Positions 22,580 through 38,945 are shown, numbered from the stretch's first letter. The stretch is DNA of 64,000 nt from Lamellibrachia satsuma (GCA_033239005.1 BSQZ01000061.1:1998501-2062500); one strand, 5' to 3'. Numbers and translations are program-made. The notes: generated by a model not told the origin, from the letters alone.

Positions 22580-23420
22580 TATTATTTTATTTTTATTCCT
22601 GCATTATCTCACTCTCTTCTATTCTCCCGTGCCATTTAGACCAGAGTGCTTCCATCTAACCGTCTGATGCCGTTATTAACTTGACAAATTGTGTTGAAAT
22701 CGCATTGTGGGATTATATCTTTGCAATCAGGCCGAGTTGCCATAAACGCATCATTTGGTGCATTTCGGTCTTTGTGATAAGGCCGAGTTGGTATCAATGC
22801 ACAGTTTGTTGTGTACAGATGCGTTTCGTAAACAGAGTTGCCTGTATCATAATGATACTGCACGACCGTTGTAATAAGAAAACAGATGAATGAAGAATTC
22901 AGAATAAAATTATACTAGGCATTAGACGAGTCTATATGATTGACGGGAAATCTGCTATCATTCCTTCTTTGCATGTTTTCACTGGCTTACTCCGCACACA
23001 TAATAGTAGGTGCTTTGTGCAATACAAGGATTGGGCGACTCAGCAGTAACGACATCACACGTGTGGTCGTCGTCGTCGCCATGTTGTGATGGCGCTGTCT
23101 TTAAAGTTACAGACTGCAGCAGTAGCGGCAGCTTGTATTAGTAGAACAGGAAGAGAAACATAACCAACAAAAGCTACACAGGGAGTAGCAACAGCAACAT
23201 ACGAAGTAGATGCATCAACAGCACAGCCACCGCCAACAACACCAGGAGGACCTACCCCAGCAGAAGCAGCGTCAACAGCGGCAGCAGGACCACCGGCAGG
23301 AACAGAAACCGCATTAATCTCCAGAAACAACAATAGGACAGGCCGTTGCACCAAGTTCAGCAGCGAACGCAGCAGGACGACAGAAAAGGTATTTAGATAG
23401 GTTGAATGAGAATGACATAA
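22580..23420 (+). other. 3' region of gene A, shared with gene C
   Basis: From TTATCTCACTCTCTTCT to about 23420 the sequence is similar block by block to the reverse complement of 31160-30280, downstream of gene C. Blocks include the pyrimidine tract ending in TTTAG at 22640, an internally repeated 50-bp word with GGCCGAGTTG, CACTGGCTTACTCCGCACACA, a CAGCAA-rich segment and AACGCAGCAGGA near 23370. If TTTAG is used as an acceptor, gene A would gain only six or so codons (DQSASI) before a stop. No transcript evidence is available, so the terminal exon is uncertain. Confidence 0.5.
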
Positions 23421-23897
23421 TCAAACGTTACCAGATCTAGACAAATGATTGAAGTGATGTAAAGACTGATACATGTCAGTAAGCCTAGGAAAATGCAAAT
23501 GCTTAAAAACAGGACAAATGGAACGTACAGAGAGTATATAAAATGGGGGTGCTATGTTAGATACCATCATCAAAGGGAAATATTTGAGACTGATTATTTT
23601 AATTACACGAAGAGGAGATCAACGAAAACATGTAATGGCTATGGAAATATTGATTGATTGTGTACAATATTTAAACATGCAGAAGCACAAATAGGTGTGA
23701 AGTAGCGTTAATACACAACAACTGTGTAGATGTGATACAATGAAATGCTTGTTCTCACATGAAATTAAATGTGATTGGAAAGGATTATAGAATAAATAAC
23801 CGATTGTATTGTCCAAAGTAGTTGTCTGTTGGAACAACTCGATTAGTGGGAATGTGTAATTTTTCTATCTACCCTTTTTAATTGGGTATCTTAGTAG

Positions 23898-23982
23898 TCC
23901 CTCCCTCCCTCCCTCCCTCCCTCCCTCCCTCCCTCCTTCCCTCCCTCCCTCCCTCCCTCCCTCCCTCCTTCCCCCCCTCCCT
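23898..23982. repeat. (CCCT)n microsatellite
   Basis: About 20 CCCT tetranucleotides with CTTC interruptions. Confidence 0.95.
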
Positions 23983-24059
23983 GACCACGGAGACTCGTCA
24001 ACAATCTAACAAATCAATGTATGTATCACCGAACCGCATTGTTAATTCAAGGACCACTT

Positions 24060-24345
24060 AGCAAGAATACAAAGCATTTACTAGTGTCAGTCATCCGTTG
24101 TCATTTACTAGTGTCAGTCATCCGTTGTCATTTACTAGTGTCAGTCATCCGTTGTCATTTTGAACGTATTTCTGATCAGCTGCAGTATATTTGTTATGAC
24201 GACAGTTGCCAGTCGCCACTCCCTTTTGTTTCCAGCAATTAGCAGCGATATACACCGCTAACGTTTGATCGAGGGGCTATTTAATATTTCATACCAGTAA
24301 TGTGTCCACCGAAAACATGACATTGTGACGAGTCACGACTGTTGC
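24060..24345 (+). repeat. Segmental repeat copy 1 (with 34131-34385), with a 27-bp triplication
   Basis: TTTACTAGTGTCAGTCATCC is repeated three times in a row (24078-24158). It is followed by TTGAACGTATTTCTGATCAG and about 200 bp that recur in the same orientation at 34131-34385. The second copy lacks the triplication. No gene is recognised in either. Confidence 0.75.
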
Positions 24346-24359
24346 CCTTTGTCGCCCGT

Positions 24360-25345
24360 CTTATGTTTCAATGTTTAACATGATTTAAAAGATCAAGCAA
24401 GATTTAACAAGATCTCCATCCAACTAACACACTCCACTCCTTCAAGTAGACAAGTCACATATCGAGTGAATTCGCAAGGGCATGTTAATAAATTTATCAT
24501 TTAGACGAAAACGCGGTATCCGCGATTCTGTTAAGCGGAGTGCACTGTATAACTTAATGGGATGTAACTGTTATTTTTGGTTTAGTAGATTTATGTTCGA
24601 GTTACATATATAAATTATATAATTTCATTTTTACATGTATGAATTCAACAGGAGCCATAACATACCCAAACTTACACTATCTAACAAACTTCAGTTTTGG
24701 GAGTCTCCAAAAGCAATGTTTCCCAGGCCAAGGAGATGACCTATCTATATAACAACATATAATGACTACCATTGCCCCCAAAACTATTTTCATGCCCGTA
24801 AAGTCCAGTAGTGTCCGTAAGAACGTAGTTCCGATAAGAGCCATATTCTGATAAATGTTAATCATGTATCACGAAAGTCCTTTGTACCCGTATATCATGA
24901 CCAATATTAAATTGTACCCACAAACCCTTCCTGCACCAATAGAAATAACAGTTGCATATCATGTTATGTCCGTAGCGTTTTGTAATGTCCGTATCACCAA
25001 AACATATTTTTTATTTAATAAACATTAATGAACTCTGTAGCAACAAATTTGATTTACATTTATTAAAAATAGTATATTTATGTTTCCTGATGGTTATAGG
25101 ATGACATACACAATTAACGTTTTTTATCAATAACCAAATGCAAATGCAGCGTTTTCGCCTAAATGATACATTTATTAGCATGCCCTTGCGAATTCACTGT
25201 GTTAGGGAAAATGTGGGCATATGTAAAAAGGTCGGGCTAAACATAGATGCAAAATTGGTGCACGCGCGATATGCGACTTGTCTACTTTATATGTGGAGTG
25301 TGTTTTTAATGGAAATCTTGTTAAATCTTGTTAGATCGTAATGTT
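24360..25345. repeat. Inverted repeat arms around a 0.6-kb AT-rich centre
   Basis: The arm at about 24360-24530 reads, in reverse complement, TGCCCTTGCGAATTCACT and then CTTGTCTACTTGAAGG. It matches about 25140-25345 in the forward direction. The right arm also matches 20300-20580 (intron 1 of gene A), so it is intron 1 of copy B. The left arm is therefore an inverted piece of the same gene-family intron. The centre holds no gene. Confidence 0.6.
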
Positions 25346-26760
25346 AAACATTGTTCAGTCTTGTTTAATATTGCTCAGTTTTGTTCATTCTTGTTCAATC
25401 TTGGTCAAATTAAGCTGTCAGCGAAATGACCGACTGAGAACTTAGAACTAACTAATCAACTAACTAATTCACTACACTCAGGAACCTCACATACTTCCGG
25501 AGGTCGAACCACTGTGGGGATTGCATCAATTCACCTGCCTTTAACACGTAGGATATATAAAATGTACCACTAAGTAATTAAAATCAAGATTATCACTCCA
25601 GTGGTTTACTACCAATGTGTTAAAATGTGAGATTCCGGCCATTTCTCCGAATGACCGAGGGCTGACATGCTAACCATCACGACCGATAACCTCATCCGCA
25701 GTTCTGTGAAATTGGGGTAACCTAGACTACAAATGACGTATTAAGGGAGGAGGGCACACACAGAACCAACGCAAAGTCTCAAACAAACGTGTTATTTTGT
25801 CAGAAAGAGGACCAGTTTAGTAAAAGTTTGAGTTTGGTCGCAAATAGCATGGATATTTCCTACTGGCGAGTATAGGAACGCGGTCCGCAAATTAACATGT
25901 TGTGTGTTCAAAAAGGTTTTCCTAAACCACTGGCGTGATGTTCTTAATTGTAGTTACAAATGGATATGTTTTAGTAACTCCTATAGGTGTATAGGCAGAA
26001 AACCGTTACCGTTACTTTTGTTTCGCTTTAATTAATACCAATTTTGTTAGTAGCTGTTTTTGCTAGTAGTAGTTTGACATACAGAAGTAGTTGGATCACA
26101 TGTACAATAATTTAATATATAGATTATTTCGAGTTGATAACAGTTAAAGACGTTGGTTGTTTTGTTTTCAGGCGTTAACTTGGCCCTCGATCAGTTGACA
26201 TATTCGTCGTCCATCTCGCAGACTTTCCAGGGAGCCATCTCGCAGACTTTCCAGAGAGCCATCTCGCAGACTTTCCAGGAAGCCATCTCGCAGACTTTCC
26301 AGAGAGCTATCTCGCAGACTTTCCAGAGAGCCATCTCGCAGACTTTCCAGGGAGCCATCTCGCAGACTTTCCAGAAAGCCAACTCGCAGACTTTCTATGG
26401 AGCCATCTCGCAGACTTTCCAGGGAGCCATCTCGCAGACTTTCCAGGGAGACATCTCGCAGACTTTCCAGAGAGCCATCTCGCAGACTTTCCAGGGAGCC
26501 ATCTCGCAGACTTTCCAGAGAGCCATCTCGCAGACTTTCCAGGGAGCCATCTCGCAGACTTTCCAGGGAACCATCTCGCAGACTTTCTATGGAGCCATCT
26601 CGCAGACTTTCCAGGGAGCCATCTCGCAGACTTTCCAGAGAGCCAACTCGCAGACTTCATGATCAGTTTGACAGACGCCAACGGACCGGACTCCACCCTC
26701 CCTCGATAGCCCCGACTATACGGTGTATGCCTTCCACACGGGGGCTGTCCCCTGTCTTAT
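25180..26760 (+). pseudogene. Copy B: broken F5/8C-domain gene
   Basis: Intron 1 sequence (25180-25500) matches gene A. At 26172 a phase-1 acceptor (GTTTTCAG) leads into VNLALDQLTYSSS, the first residues of the F5/8C exon. The next about 450 bp are a 24-bp repeat, after which the sequence resumes inside exon 3 (TTCATGATCAGTTTGACAGA). The rest of exon 2 and intron 2 are gone. About 5 bp are missing in exon 3 compared with gene A (near 26673), which shifts the frame so that FMISLTDANGPDSTLPR runs into a stop. No signal-peptide exon was found. I consider it a pseudogene, although the repeat itself is open in more than one frame. Confidence 0.7.
26213..26658 (+). repeat. 24-bp minisatellite containing a 3' splice site, about 19 copies
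   Basis: The unit is CTTTCCAG followed by GGAGCCATCTCGCAGA. It equals the end of intron 2 plus the start of exon 3 in genes A and C (TTTCCAG then a start with CATCTCGCAGGCTTCACG in A and CACCTCGCAGACTTCACG in C). In one frame it encodes the octapeptide SQTFQGAI over and over, in another SRREPSRRL. Confidence 0.95.
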
Positions 26761-27171
26761 CTGCGGCGACTACAACACACGTGTCGCCATCTAGCGGTGT
26801 CGTCTCTTCAATCGAAGTCACATCTGCGGCGACTTTATCCGTGGCGACTAGATCACACGCGACGCCACGTAACGGTGTTGTCTCCTCAAAAGACGTCATA
26901 TCCTTGGTAACTACAACACACGTGTCGCAATTTAAGGGTATCGTTTCCCACAGTGACTTCACATCCGCGGCAGTTACAACACGCGCGTCGCCATCTATCG
27001 GTGTCGCCTTTTCAAGCGACGTCACATCCGCAGTGACTAGAACACACATGACGTCATCTAACGGTGTCGTCTCCTCGAACGACGTCACAAACGCGACAAC
27101 TACAATACATGTGACGCCATTTAACGCTATCATCTCTTCACGCCGCGTCACATCCGCGGAGACTAACACGT
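26757..27171 (+). repeat. 63-bp repeats encoding a 21-residue Ser/Thr-rich motif
   Basis: About six and a half diverged units begin ATCTGCGGCGACTACAACAC and contain GGTGTCGTCTCCTC. In the plus frame each unit reads roughly SAATTTHVSPSSGVVSSSDV plus T, which looks mucin-like. Units vary by substitution more than by indel, so the frame has stayed open to a stop at about 27172. Related units occur on the minus strand at 28100-28500 and 29080-29460. Whether they are translated is unknown. Confidence 0.75.
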
Positions 27172-27179
27172 GATGACGC

Positions 27180-28100
27180 CATCTTTTCACTACATGATCT
27201 ACACTGTGTCCGTGACGCCTCGTTAAGGTCTTTTTATTATAGTACAACATTATTTTTGTTCGGTTCGTTTATAATAATATAATAAACAATGTTTTAGTGC
27301 TTTGTTTTATTGATTAAAATGTGAACACCCTTAACGTTTGTCCACAATTTTCCTGGAGAGTCACTTGACACATTAGTTTACTAATTGATATATAATATTT
27401 CATTAATGTTATTATCATGTACTACCATGAAAGACCCCTGCTGTGTAGGCATAGGCGATGTAAATCGGACACAATGCAACCGCTGCCGTCAATGGTAGCC
27501 CAACTCATCTGATGCGTTCTGCACTTGTCGAACGATTTATGCAAGTATACTGTTTGTTACTGACGGTCAACAACCCTTTGTGCACCAAACATTGCTCCCA
27601 CCTGTCTACAGAAGAACAACACGAGTAGGAAACGTAATTACAGAGTCGACTCAAACAGGCCACCAGGACCTACATTATCGCCATTATCCGTGACGTGGCG
27701 CCGTCCTTTGTAGAACTGAGATACTAAGAAGAAAACGCATGTTCCCTGAATTGGAAAAAAGTAATCAATCAAATTGAACGTCATTTCATCAGTCATTCTT
27801 TTCAACACAATGCATAAGCTCATACGACGCATTCAAAACCAATTTAAAGTGTTGATAATGTTGACACGATTCACACTATGTAATGAGATGAAAATGATAT
27901 GTGCACTATTCTTGGACACTGGCGTATCTAGGATTTTGAACGGGGGGGGGGCAAAGGGAGCAAGTTTAGCTGCCCATTTGTTTCCCATGCTACCAAGTAG
28001 TGACACAACAGGGTACATATGAACACACATCTAAAAAAAACGGGGGTCATGGCCAAATGCGCCCCTCCCCCAATTGGGAATTGTAAAGAGTTTTTATAAT
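27180..28100. other. Spacer at the centre of the inverted cluster
   Basis: No gene is seen. AT-rich DNA contains GGCGTATCTAGGATTTTG followed by a ten-G run at 27922-27950; a similar GGCGTATCT-G-run occurs at 42905, so this may be a small dispersed repeat. Confidence 0.4.
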
Positions 28101-29460
28101 TCCCAACATTACTTACAGAGGCTGCAGATGTGACGTCGCATGAAGCGAGAACAACGTTAGACTTGAAGAGGCGACATCGCTAGGTGGCGTCACATGTGTC
28201 ATAGTCGAAACTGATTTGTCACCACTTGAGGGACCACACCGCTAAATGGTGTCACCTGTGTCGTAGTCACCACGGATGTGACGCCACTTGAGAAGACCAC
28301 ACCGCTAGATGTCGCCACCTGTATCATAGTCACCACGGATATGAAGCCGCATGAGTAGGCCATACCGTTAGATGACGTCACCTGTGTCGCAGTAACCACG
28401 GATGTGACGTCGCATGAGGAGACGACATCGTCACCACGTAGTCACCACGGATGTGATGCGCTTGAGAGAGACGACAATGTTAGATGACGTCACCGAGTGA
28501 GTAATTGTTCTAGTTAACTGGATTTCGTCGACGATTGGTTATTTCATGCTTCTGATCAAGGAATCGATCTCCAATCTCATGTGATCGTTAATTTTTTATT
28601 ATACTCATCATGAGTTATATTAATTCTGGAGAAATGTCGACATATATAGCAATGCAAACAAACAAACAAACACGAAACAACGAGATAATACTTCTGACCG
28701 ACTATTCTCTACACTTCGCCAGCTACTGATAATAAAACCCCGCATTATTAACCATATTGACAATGGCATTAAAGAATTCGAGTGTGAAAAGGAAGGATTG
28801 TAGTCACTTGCTCGAAACCCGTCCTCGGTTCGCGAGGCAACGACGAACGAAAGAAATAGCGAAATAAACGGAAGGGGGCGGGACCCATGTGCCCGAAGTG
28901 GCTCAGCTGAGGCAGGCGAGCGAGCGAACAAACGATCCTGCCAGTATAATTACAATATGCCTGTCTCAAAGATTAAGCCATGCATGTCTAAGTACATATT
29001 TCCACACGGCGGAACAGCAAATAAAACAAATATAAAAGCGATTGGATAAATAAACCAATGATCGATCGTGAAGAGTTTTACAATTCCCAACACTAGTTGT
29101 AGTGGCCGCGGAAGTGACGTCGCATGAAGAGACGACACGGTTAGATAAAGTCACGTGAGTTGTAGTCGGCACCGATGTGACGTCACTTGAAGAGGTGACG
29201 CCATTAGATGGAGTACCGATTGTTTGAATCGCCGCAAATCAGACGCCGTTTGAAGAGACGAAACCGCTAGATGACGTCATGTGTGTTGTATTCGCCACGT
29301 GACGTCACACGAAGAGACGACACCACTAGATGGTGTCATGTGTGTTCTTGTTGACACGGATGTGACGTCGCGTCAGGAGACGACATCATTAGATGGCTTG
29401 GCGTGTGTTATAGTCGCCGCAGATGTGGCGCCGCTCGCGTAGGGGACAACGGACGCAGCT
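28100..29460 (-). repeat. 63-bp repeat array in inverted orientation, interrupted
   Basis: On the minus strand the segments 28500-28100 and 29460-29080 contain units of the same 63-bp family (for example VTSVVTTTQVTPFSGVV and VTSAATTTSVG). Between them (28530-29080) lies unrelated sequence. The frames are broken by stops and short deletions. Their position downstream of gene C, in its direction of transcription, mirrors that of the plus-strand array downstream of copy B. Confidence 0.65.
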
Positions 29461-30280
29461 TGAACCGTCTTTGATGGTAACAAAATAATTACAGTTATTT
29501 TACTTAAATAACTGATGAACTGATTATGTGAAATGTTGCACAAAACAACTTCAAGCGTCATATGAAAAACTAAAAAATTAAGGAAATATACCCAGTTTTT
29601 CATGTGATATTTTTGTGTGCAACATTTCACATAATCAATTCATCGTATATTGTTTCGTTGCCCTACAATGTTGTAAACAGATTCTATTCCACGATCATAT
29701 AATATTAGATAAATTAGCGATACTTGTCCTTTTCAACCTTTCTGTTGCTTCAATTATGCCGTCAAACGTAAGCAACTCTGCCAGTCTAAGTTCGCAGCAA
29801 ATGAAAATATAATTTCCATCGAAACACAATTATGTTGATCGTAATGCTAGCAGTCGTCTAGCAGTCAAAAGTAAAACCCACCTTCCGACGATGGTTCAAT
29901 CAATGCCTGACGAGTGTTGCTTGACCGCGAGACGAATGCAACATGGTCTTGCGCTCGTCTCTCGTGAAGTCGTGTTATCTGAAACGATACCGCAAACAGT
30001 TGACTGTTAGGAGCCAGAGATCAAGGTGAATTTATCCCTGTTGGACAAGCAAAACAAAAACAAAATGTCATCCATCAAGTGAATAGTTCCACCAGATGAC
30101 TGTTTTGGAGAATGCAACCGGTTTCGCATAGTATCATCTGTTCCATTCATAATTGATTTTTTTCGAATACGTATTTTGTTATGTCAAATATACACTGTTT
30201 TGTTTTGCTAATTTTTACCAACTTTTGCCTCTGCATTTCTCCAGTTTGTACAGAATCAACCCATAATTCCATAGTCATTA
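29460..30280. other. Unassigned DNA with a short imperfect inverted repeat
   Basis: TTATGTGAAATGTTGCACAA at 29524-29543 is inverted at about 29618-29638 (TTGTGTGCAACATTTCACAT), giving a possible stem with a loop of about 75 bp. Nothing else is recognised. Confidence 0.4.
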
Positions 30281-31160
30281 CATATTTGTTTTTAATGTAA
30301 CCTATCGAAATACCTTTTGTGATATCCTGCTGCGTTCACCGTTGAGTTTGCGGCGGTGGCAGGCGCTGCATCGATCATCGTAGGCAGTCCGTCTTTGGTG
30401 TAGGTTGTTTCTGCTCCTGAGGCGCCGTATTCGTTGGCGGTGTTGATGTTGTTGTCGGTGCAGCAATTGTTGCTGTTGCTGTTGTTAGTGGCGTTGCTGT
30501 TGGTTGTGGTGCCGCTGCTGTTGCTGTGGGTGCTTCCGCTGCCCCTGTTGCTGCTACCGATCATGTTGCTTCTACTTCCGGTGTAGCTGTACTTTTAATC
30601 AATGAACAGCGCCACCACAACATGGCGCCGACGCCCACACAGACGGTGTCGTTACTGCCGAGTCGCACCACCCACCAATAATACGATCCTTGGTTTTTAC
30701 AAAACACCTATTATTATGTGTGCGTAGTAAGCCATTGAAAACACGTGAAGTGAAGGTAAAATAGGTCCGTCTAACACCTCATATGTGTTTATATCGTGAT
30801 TTCTTTGTACAACAATTTTCTTATAGAAACAAGCGCGCAGTACCATTATAATAAAGCCAACTGTGTTTAAGAACCGCACACGTATGCAACAAACTGTGCG
30901 TTTATACCGACTCGGCCTGATCGCAGACAGCTATCCAAAAGTAGTGTGTTTTTGGAAACTCGGCCTCACTACAAAGACAGAGATGCACCAAATGGTGCAT
31001 TTGTGACAACATGGCCTCGTTGCAAAGACAACATTCCACGATGCGCTTAATACATAATTTGTCAGGTTAATGACTGCATCAGACGGACATATTGAAGCAG
31101 ACAGATAGAGGTGATACGGGAGATGGAAGAGAGTGAGATAATCCAGAGAAAAAAACAAGT
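30280..31160 (-). other. 3' region of gene C, shared with gene A
   Basis: Read on the minus strand this repeats the block order found downstream of gene A: a pyrimidine tract, the GGCCGAGTTT/GGCCGAGTCGG words, TGGCTTACTACGCACACA, ACTCGGCAGTAACGACAC, a CAGCAAC-rich segment and AACGCAGCAGGATATCAC. The frame 31158-30931 (with NLTNYVLSASWNVVFATRPC) remains open but similar frames in the other copies are interrupted, so I do not call it coding. Confidence 0.5.
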
Positions 31161-31255
31161 CAACCTTGTTCGATCAAAATACCTACCCAAGGTATCATTC
31201 CGTGTGTAAACATCCATTACTTACCCTGTTTATCCATGTTTTAACTTCCACTTAC

Positions 31256-35858
<4,603 letters not shown>

Positions 35859-36130
35859 GGCTCGACCCACCCTGCTGGTACTCTCTCTTTGAATTCCCTC
35901 AACGATCCTTCTTCCGTGAATTCCCTCAACGATCCTTCTTCCCTGGTGCTTTCTCGGTGGTCTTTCTTTGGATGTGGTTTCTCTTGGATACAAGCTCCGT
36001 TTAAACGCTGTGCTTCGCAACCTCTGTAAACTGCGCTCGTCTGTGTCGTTTGGTGGCCAGTCGAGTTGTGTCTCTGTGTTGACTTCTGTGGCGCCGCAGA
36101 TGAGGTTAGCAGGCTCCGCACATGCGCGGA
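35859..36130 (-). promoter_or_regulatory. Conserved 5' flank of gene C (probable promoter/5' UTR)
   Basis: The reverse complement aligns with 19930-20205 upstream of gene A, with shared blocks such as GGCGCCACAGAAGTCAACAC, GGCCACCAAACGACACAG and CACAGCGTTTAAACGGAGCT. In gene C a 26-bp word (GAATTCCCTCAACGATCCTT...) is duplicated in tandem at 35893-35942. No clear TATA box was identified, so calling this a promoter is inference from position and conservation. Confidence 0.5.
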
Positions 36131-36145
36131 AATCGGGTCATATTA

Positions 36146-36579
36146 GGGCGTATTCTGTTTGTCTCTCCGACCTGTCCGCGGATTTTTGACGCGGAGAGGT
36201 CACGTGATCTCTCCGCGTTAAATAGAACAGACCGGTGAAGCTGTCCGGACCGCTCCGACCTCGCCGCCTGCGGGGCATGTCGCGAGCGTAGAATTTCCGG
36301 TCACGTGACTTTAAACATGGCTTAGCACAAAGATTGATAAGTAGCATTTGTACAAAATATGAAATTAAATGTGTAGTGCTTTGTACACGTGACAACACAA
36401 ATTTTGTATATCGTCGCTGAAGAAAAAATCGCTATCAATTGACACGGCTACTCATTCTGCGTCCATATTGTTTATGGGCGATAACAAGGCGGTTGCTACC
36501 CTCTCCCAAGTATATTCTTTTTGTTCCTCTCCGCATTCTCCGCTTCCGGTGGCTCCGCGGAATCAAAAAGAATACGCCA
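36146..36579. mobile_element. MITE candidate with Harbinger-like ends
   Basis: The segment starts GGGCGTATTCTGTTTG and ends CAAAAAGAATACGCCA, terminal inverted repeats matching at about 14 of 16 positions. It is flanked by TTA on both sides (36143-36145 and 36580-36582), the target-site duplication expected of PIF/Harbinger elements. It is 434 bp long, GC-rich and non-coding, with subterminal CTCCGCG words. A third GGGCGTATTA word at 36645 is unexplained. Confidence 0.45.
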
Positions 36580-36659
36580 TTAGTGATCGCCGAGCCAGTC
36601 TGTTTACAGGGGTAAGACCACTGTTGACCTTCCTGTTTATCGAATGTAGGGCGTATTAA

Positions 36660-38750
36660 ATTGCGATATGTGAATTTAAACAATTCATATGATGTGACAT
36701 CAGTGCAATTGAGCAGGCATATTCACAGGTTTGTTTGTAGAAGTTATTGGCTGTGAAATGGTGCATGTTTTTTTAGAATTTAACAGGCGAAGGGACTTAT
36801 GGGAATGTTTCTGTTATGGGCCACGTGGATGCATGAATACGTGGCTATTTTTGTCAAAATTGATGGGCATAGCACGTCGGGGCGTTTTAAAAGAGCTGGA
36901 GGTAGGTGATTTGGAACAAATTTGGTCAGCATGTCAATGAGATGATGGCAGTTGCTGTGAACCATTTCCAATATTTTTGATGGTCACGTTTTCTTATAAT
37001 CAGACAAAACGTTAACATGGCCACCAATGCAATTCTCTACAGTGGTCTGACTCCTACAGCGTTCGACGGCGAAGGTAGACCTTCGTCGGCGTCCGCTTTC
37101 ATTCCATAATCTCAAACTAATCACTTGTCTGAGATGGTAACATCAGCGCTATAATATTAAAACGTTTGACACTTTGACACTTTGCTGGTACTCATTGCTT
37201 TTATCAATTTATAAAATGTTTATTAACGTGCATTTGCCTTCTCGAAAACAGGCCCCATCCCCGGACCAGTGCCAGTGGCAGTGTTGTTGTGGTACCCTGT
37301 TTTGGCAATATCATCGGTCTTTGATAGCAGCATTACAGAATATTTTCGGGAAAAAAATCAACCAATCACAAAGAAATTCAATAACAAAAAACAAGTAATT
37401 ATATTAAGCATAATCTGTTTTTACATGCCGTAATACATAACCACAAAAACTATGCACGTTATTCATAATTGCATGTAAAGAATAAACATATTTTAGGTGA
37501 ATTAAGCTTGCATAATTTCTTATGTCAAGACTTGTATTACTCAAAATGTTCACTGCAAAGAAAGTAGCTGCACTGCTTAACTAAGACAGTGAAACCAGAT
37601 AATAGTTATGTAGTATCCATCGCAGTCGCGTTAGAAAATGAACTTAATACACAAACCACAAAGTTAATAAAATAAATAAATACAGATAACAAATAATTCG
37701 TTGTGAGGGATTCTTTCCATGATTCTTGACTTCAATGATAATGTGAGTGATTTCACCATCTCTTTGAGACAGCCTGAAAACAAACATGATGGTTACAAGA
37801 ATTACAATAACTTACTGTCCAAGTAGATTATAACAATGATTGTATTTATCATAACATAGGATATGTTTCAATGGATTTTTCATTTATGGCTACAAACAAG
37901 AGAAGAAACTGAGACATCAGTACTTGCACTTCTTTGTCGTTACTAACATTAAAGATTGTAAGTTCAAATTTGTATTTTTTTAAATAGTGAAGAACTATAT
38001 TGACATCAATATTGAAGTGTAAATATATTATTCAAAGGGCCAGAACACCATTGTGTTCAAATATTGTCATGAGGTCAGCCTGTGTCTTGACTCAAATTAT
38101 TATTATTTTATTTCGATATGGAATTGATAATTAGAATTGGTGCGTTTGATGTAGAGTTAGAATTTATATGCTCTAATTTGCATGTAATTGGAATTGTTAT
38201 ACTGGTAATGTAATTGACCCATACCGTGATAACAAGTGACTTGAATTGATGCAAACCACCATAAACCACCATGTGTCTGAATTTATTACTCAACTAGATT
38301 AGCATTATATATACATATGACATGAAAAAACACTGAACTTCAAGGATAAGCTTAATTGCTCATGATTGTATTCTTTTCAGTCATTTGAAACACTTTCGGA
38401 AGGGTGTGATTCAAATGCTTAATACATTTTTTATTTCAGTTGACGTGTCCCATTCACATAATTATTTCATGGGAATGGAATACATCTTTATGCTTTAAGT
38501 AATGTAGTAATGTAACACTGTGCTTGATCATTTCTAAATATTAAGCAACATGAACTGATTTGTGAGAAAACAAAACCACCTTTAAGATGATATTATGACT
38601 ATTATTTATCTGGAGAAAAAAAACGTTTTTTAAAACAATGCAGCACTATGGGACATTTTAGAGAGTTTCCATTTGTGTTAAATACTGTTACATGTTAACT
38701 GTTTAATTTTGTTTAGCCTTTGTACATTATATAATAATATAAAATTATAT
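36660..38750. other. AT-rich intergenic DNA without recognised gene
   Basis: Scanning both strands gave only short frames without motifs. No tandem array or transposon end stands out. Confidence 0.4.
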
Positions 38751-38759
38751 TTTGTTGTG

Positions 38760-38945
38760 AAAGCCTTTGCCGAAGAATATTCATTCACATATTACTGTAT
38801 GTTATCAAGTACTCATTCATACAGCTGAGGCAATGTGGCGTGAATGAAATTGCTCAAGATTCGAAACAGTATCATAAGGATTGGAACTCTGGTTCTCTCG
38901 ATTGAGAGTCCGGTGTTCTAACCACCACATCACCGTGCCCCACTG
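38760..38945 (-). mobile_element. tRNA-derived SINE, copy 1
   Basis: On the minus strand the head reads GGCACGGTGATGTGGTGGTT and continues AGAACACCGGACTCTCAATC, then AGAGTTCCAATCC. This resembles a tRNA D-arm/A box, an anticodon arm and a weak B box. The body (GAGCAATTTCATTCACGCC, then CAGCTGTATGAATGAGTACT) matches the plus-strand copy at 41570-41745. It is not a working tRNA gene because the arms do not pair properly. Confidence 0.7.

Noticed and set aside
26397..27173. 258-codon frame with SRREPSRRL repeats running into the 63-bp repeats
   Set aside because: It is a shifted frame of the acceptor minisatellite and exon 3 remnant; the F5/8C frame is different and broken. A new gene cannot be excluded but is not supported.
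30292..30564. Asn/Ser/Thr-rich 90-codon minus-strand frame
   Set aside because: The homologous block downstream of gene A is interrupted in the same frame; it is a CAGCAA-rich low-complexity stretch.
38872..38945. Possible tRNA gene
   Set aside because: The arms do not pair as in a functional tRNA and the sequence continues into a body shared with another copy, so it is a SINE head.
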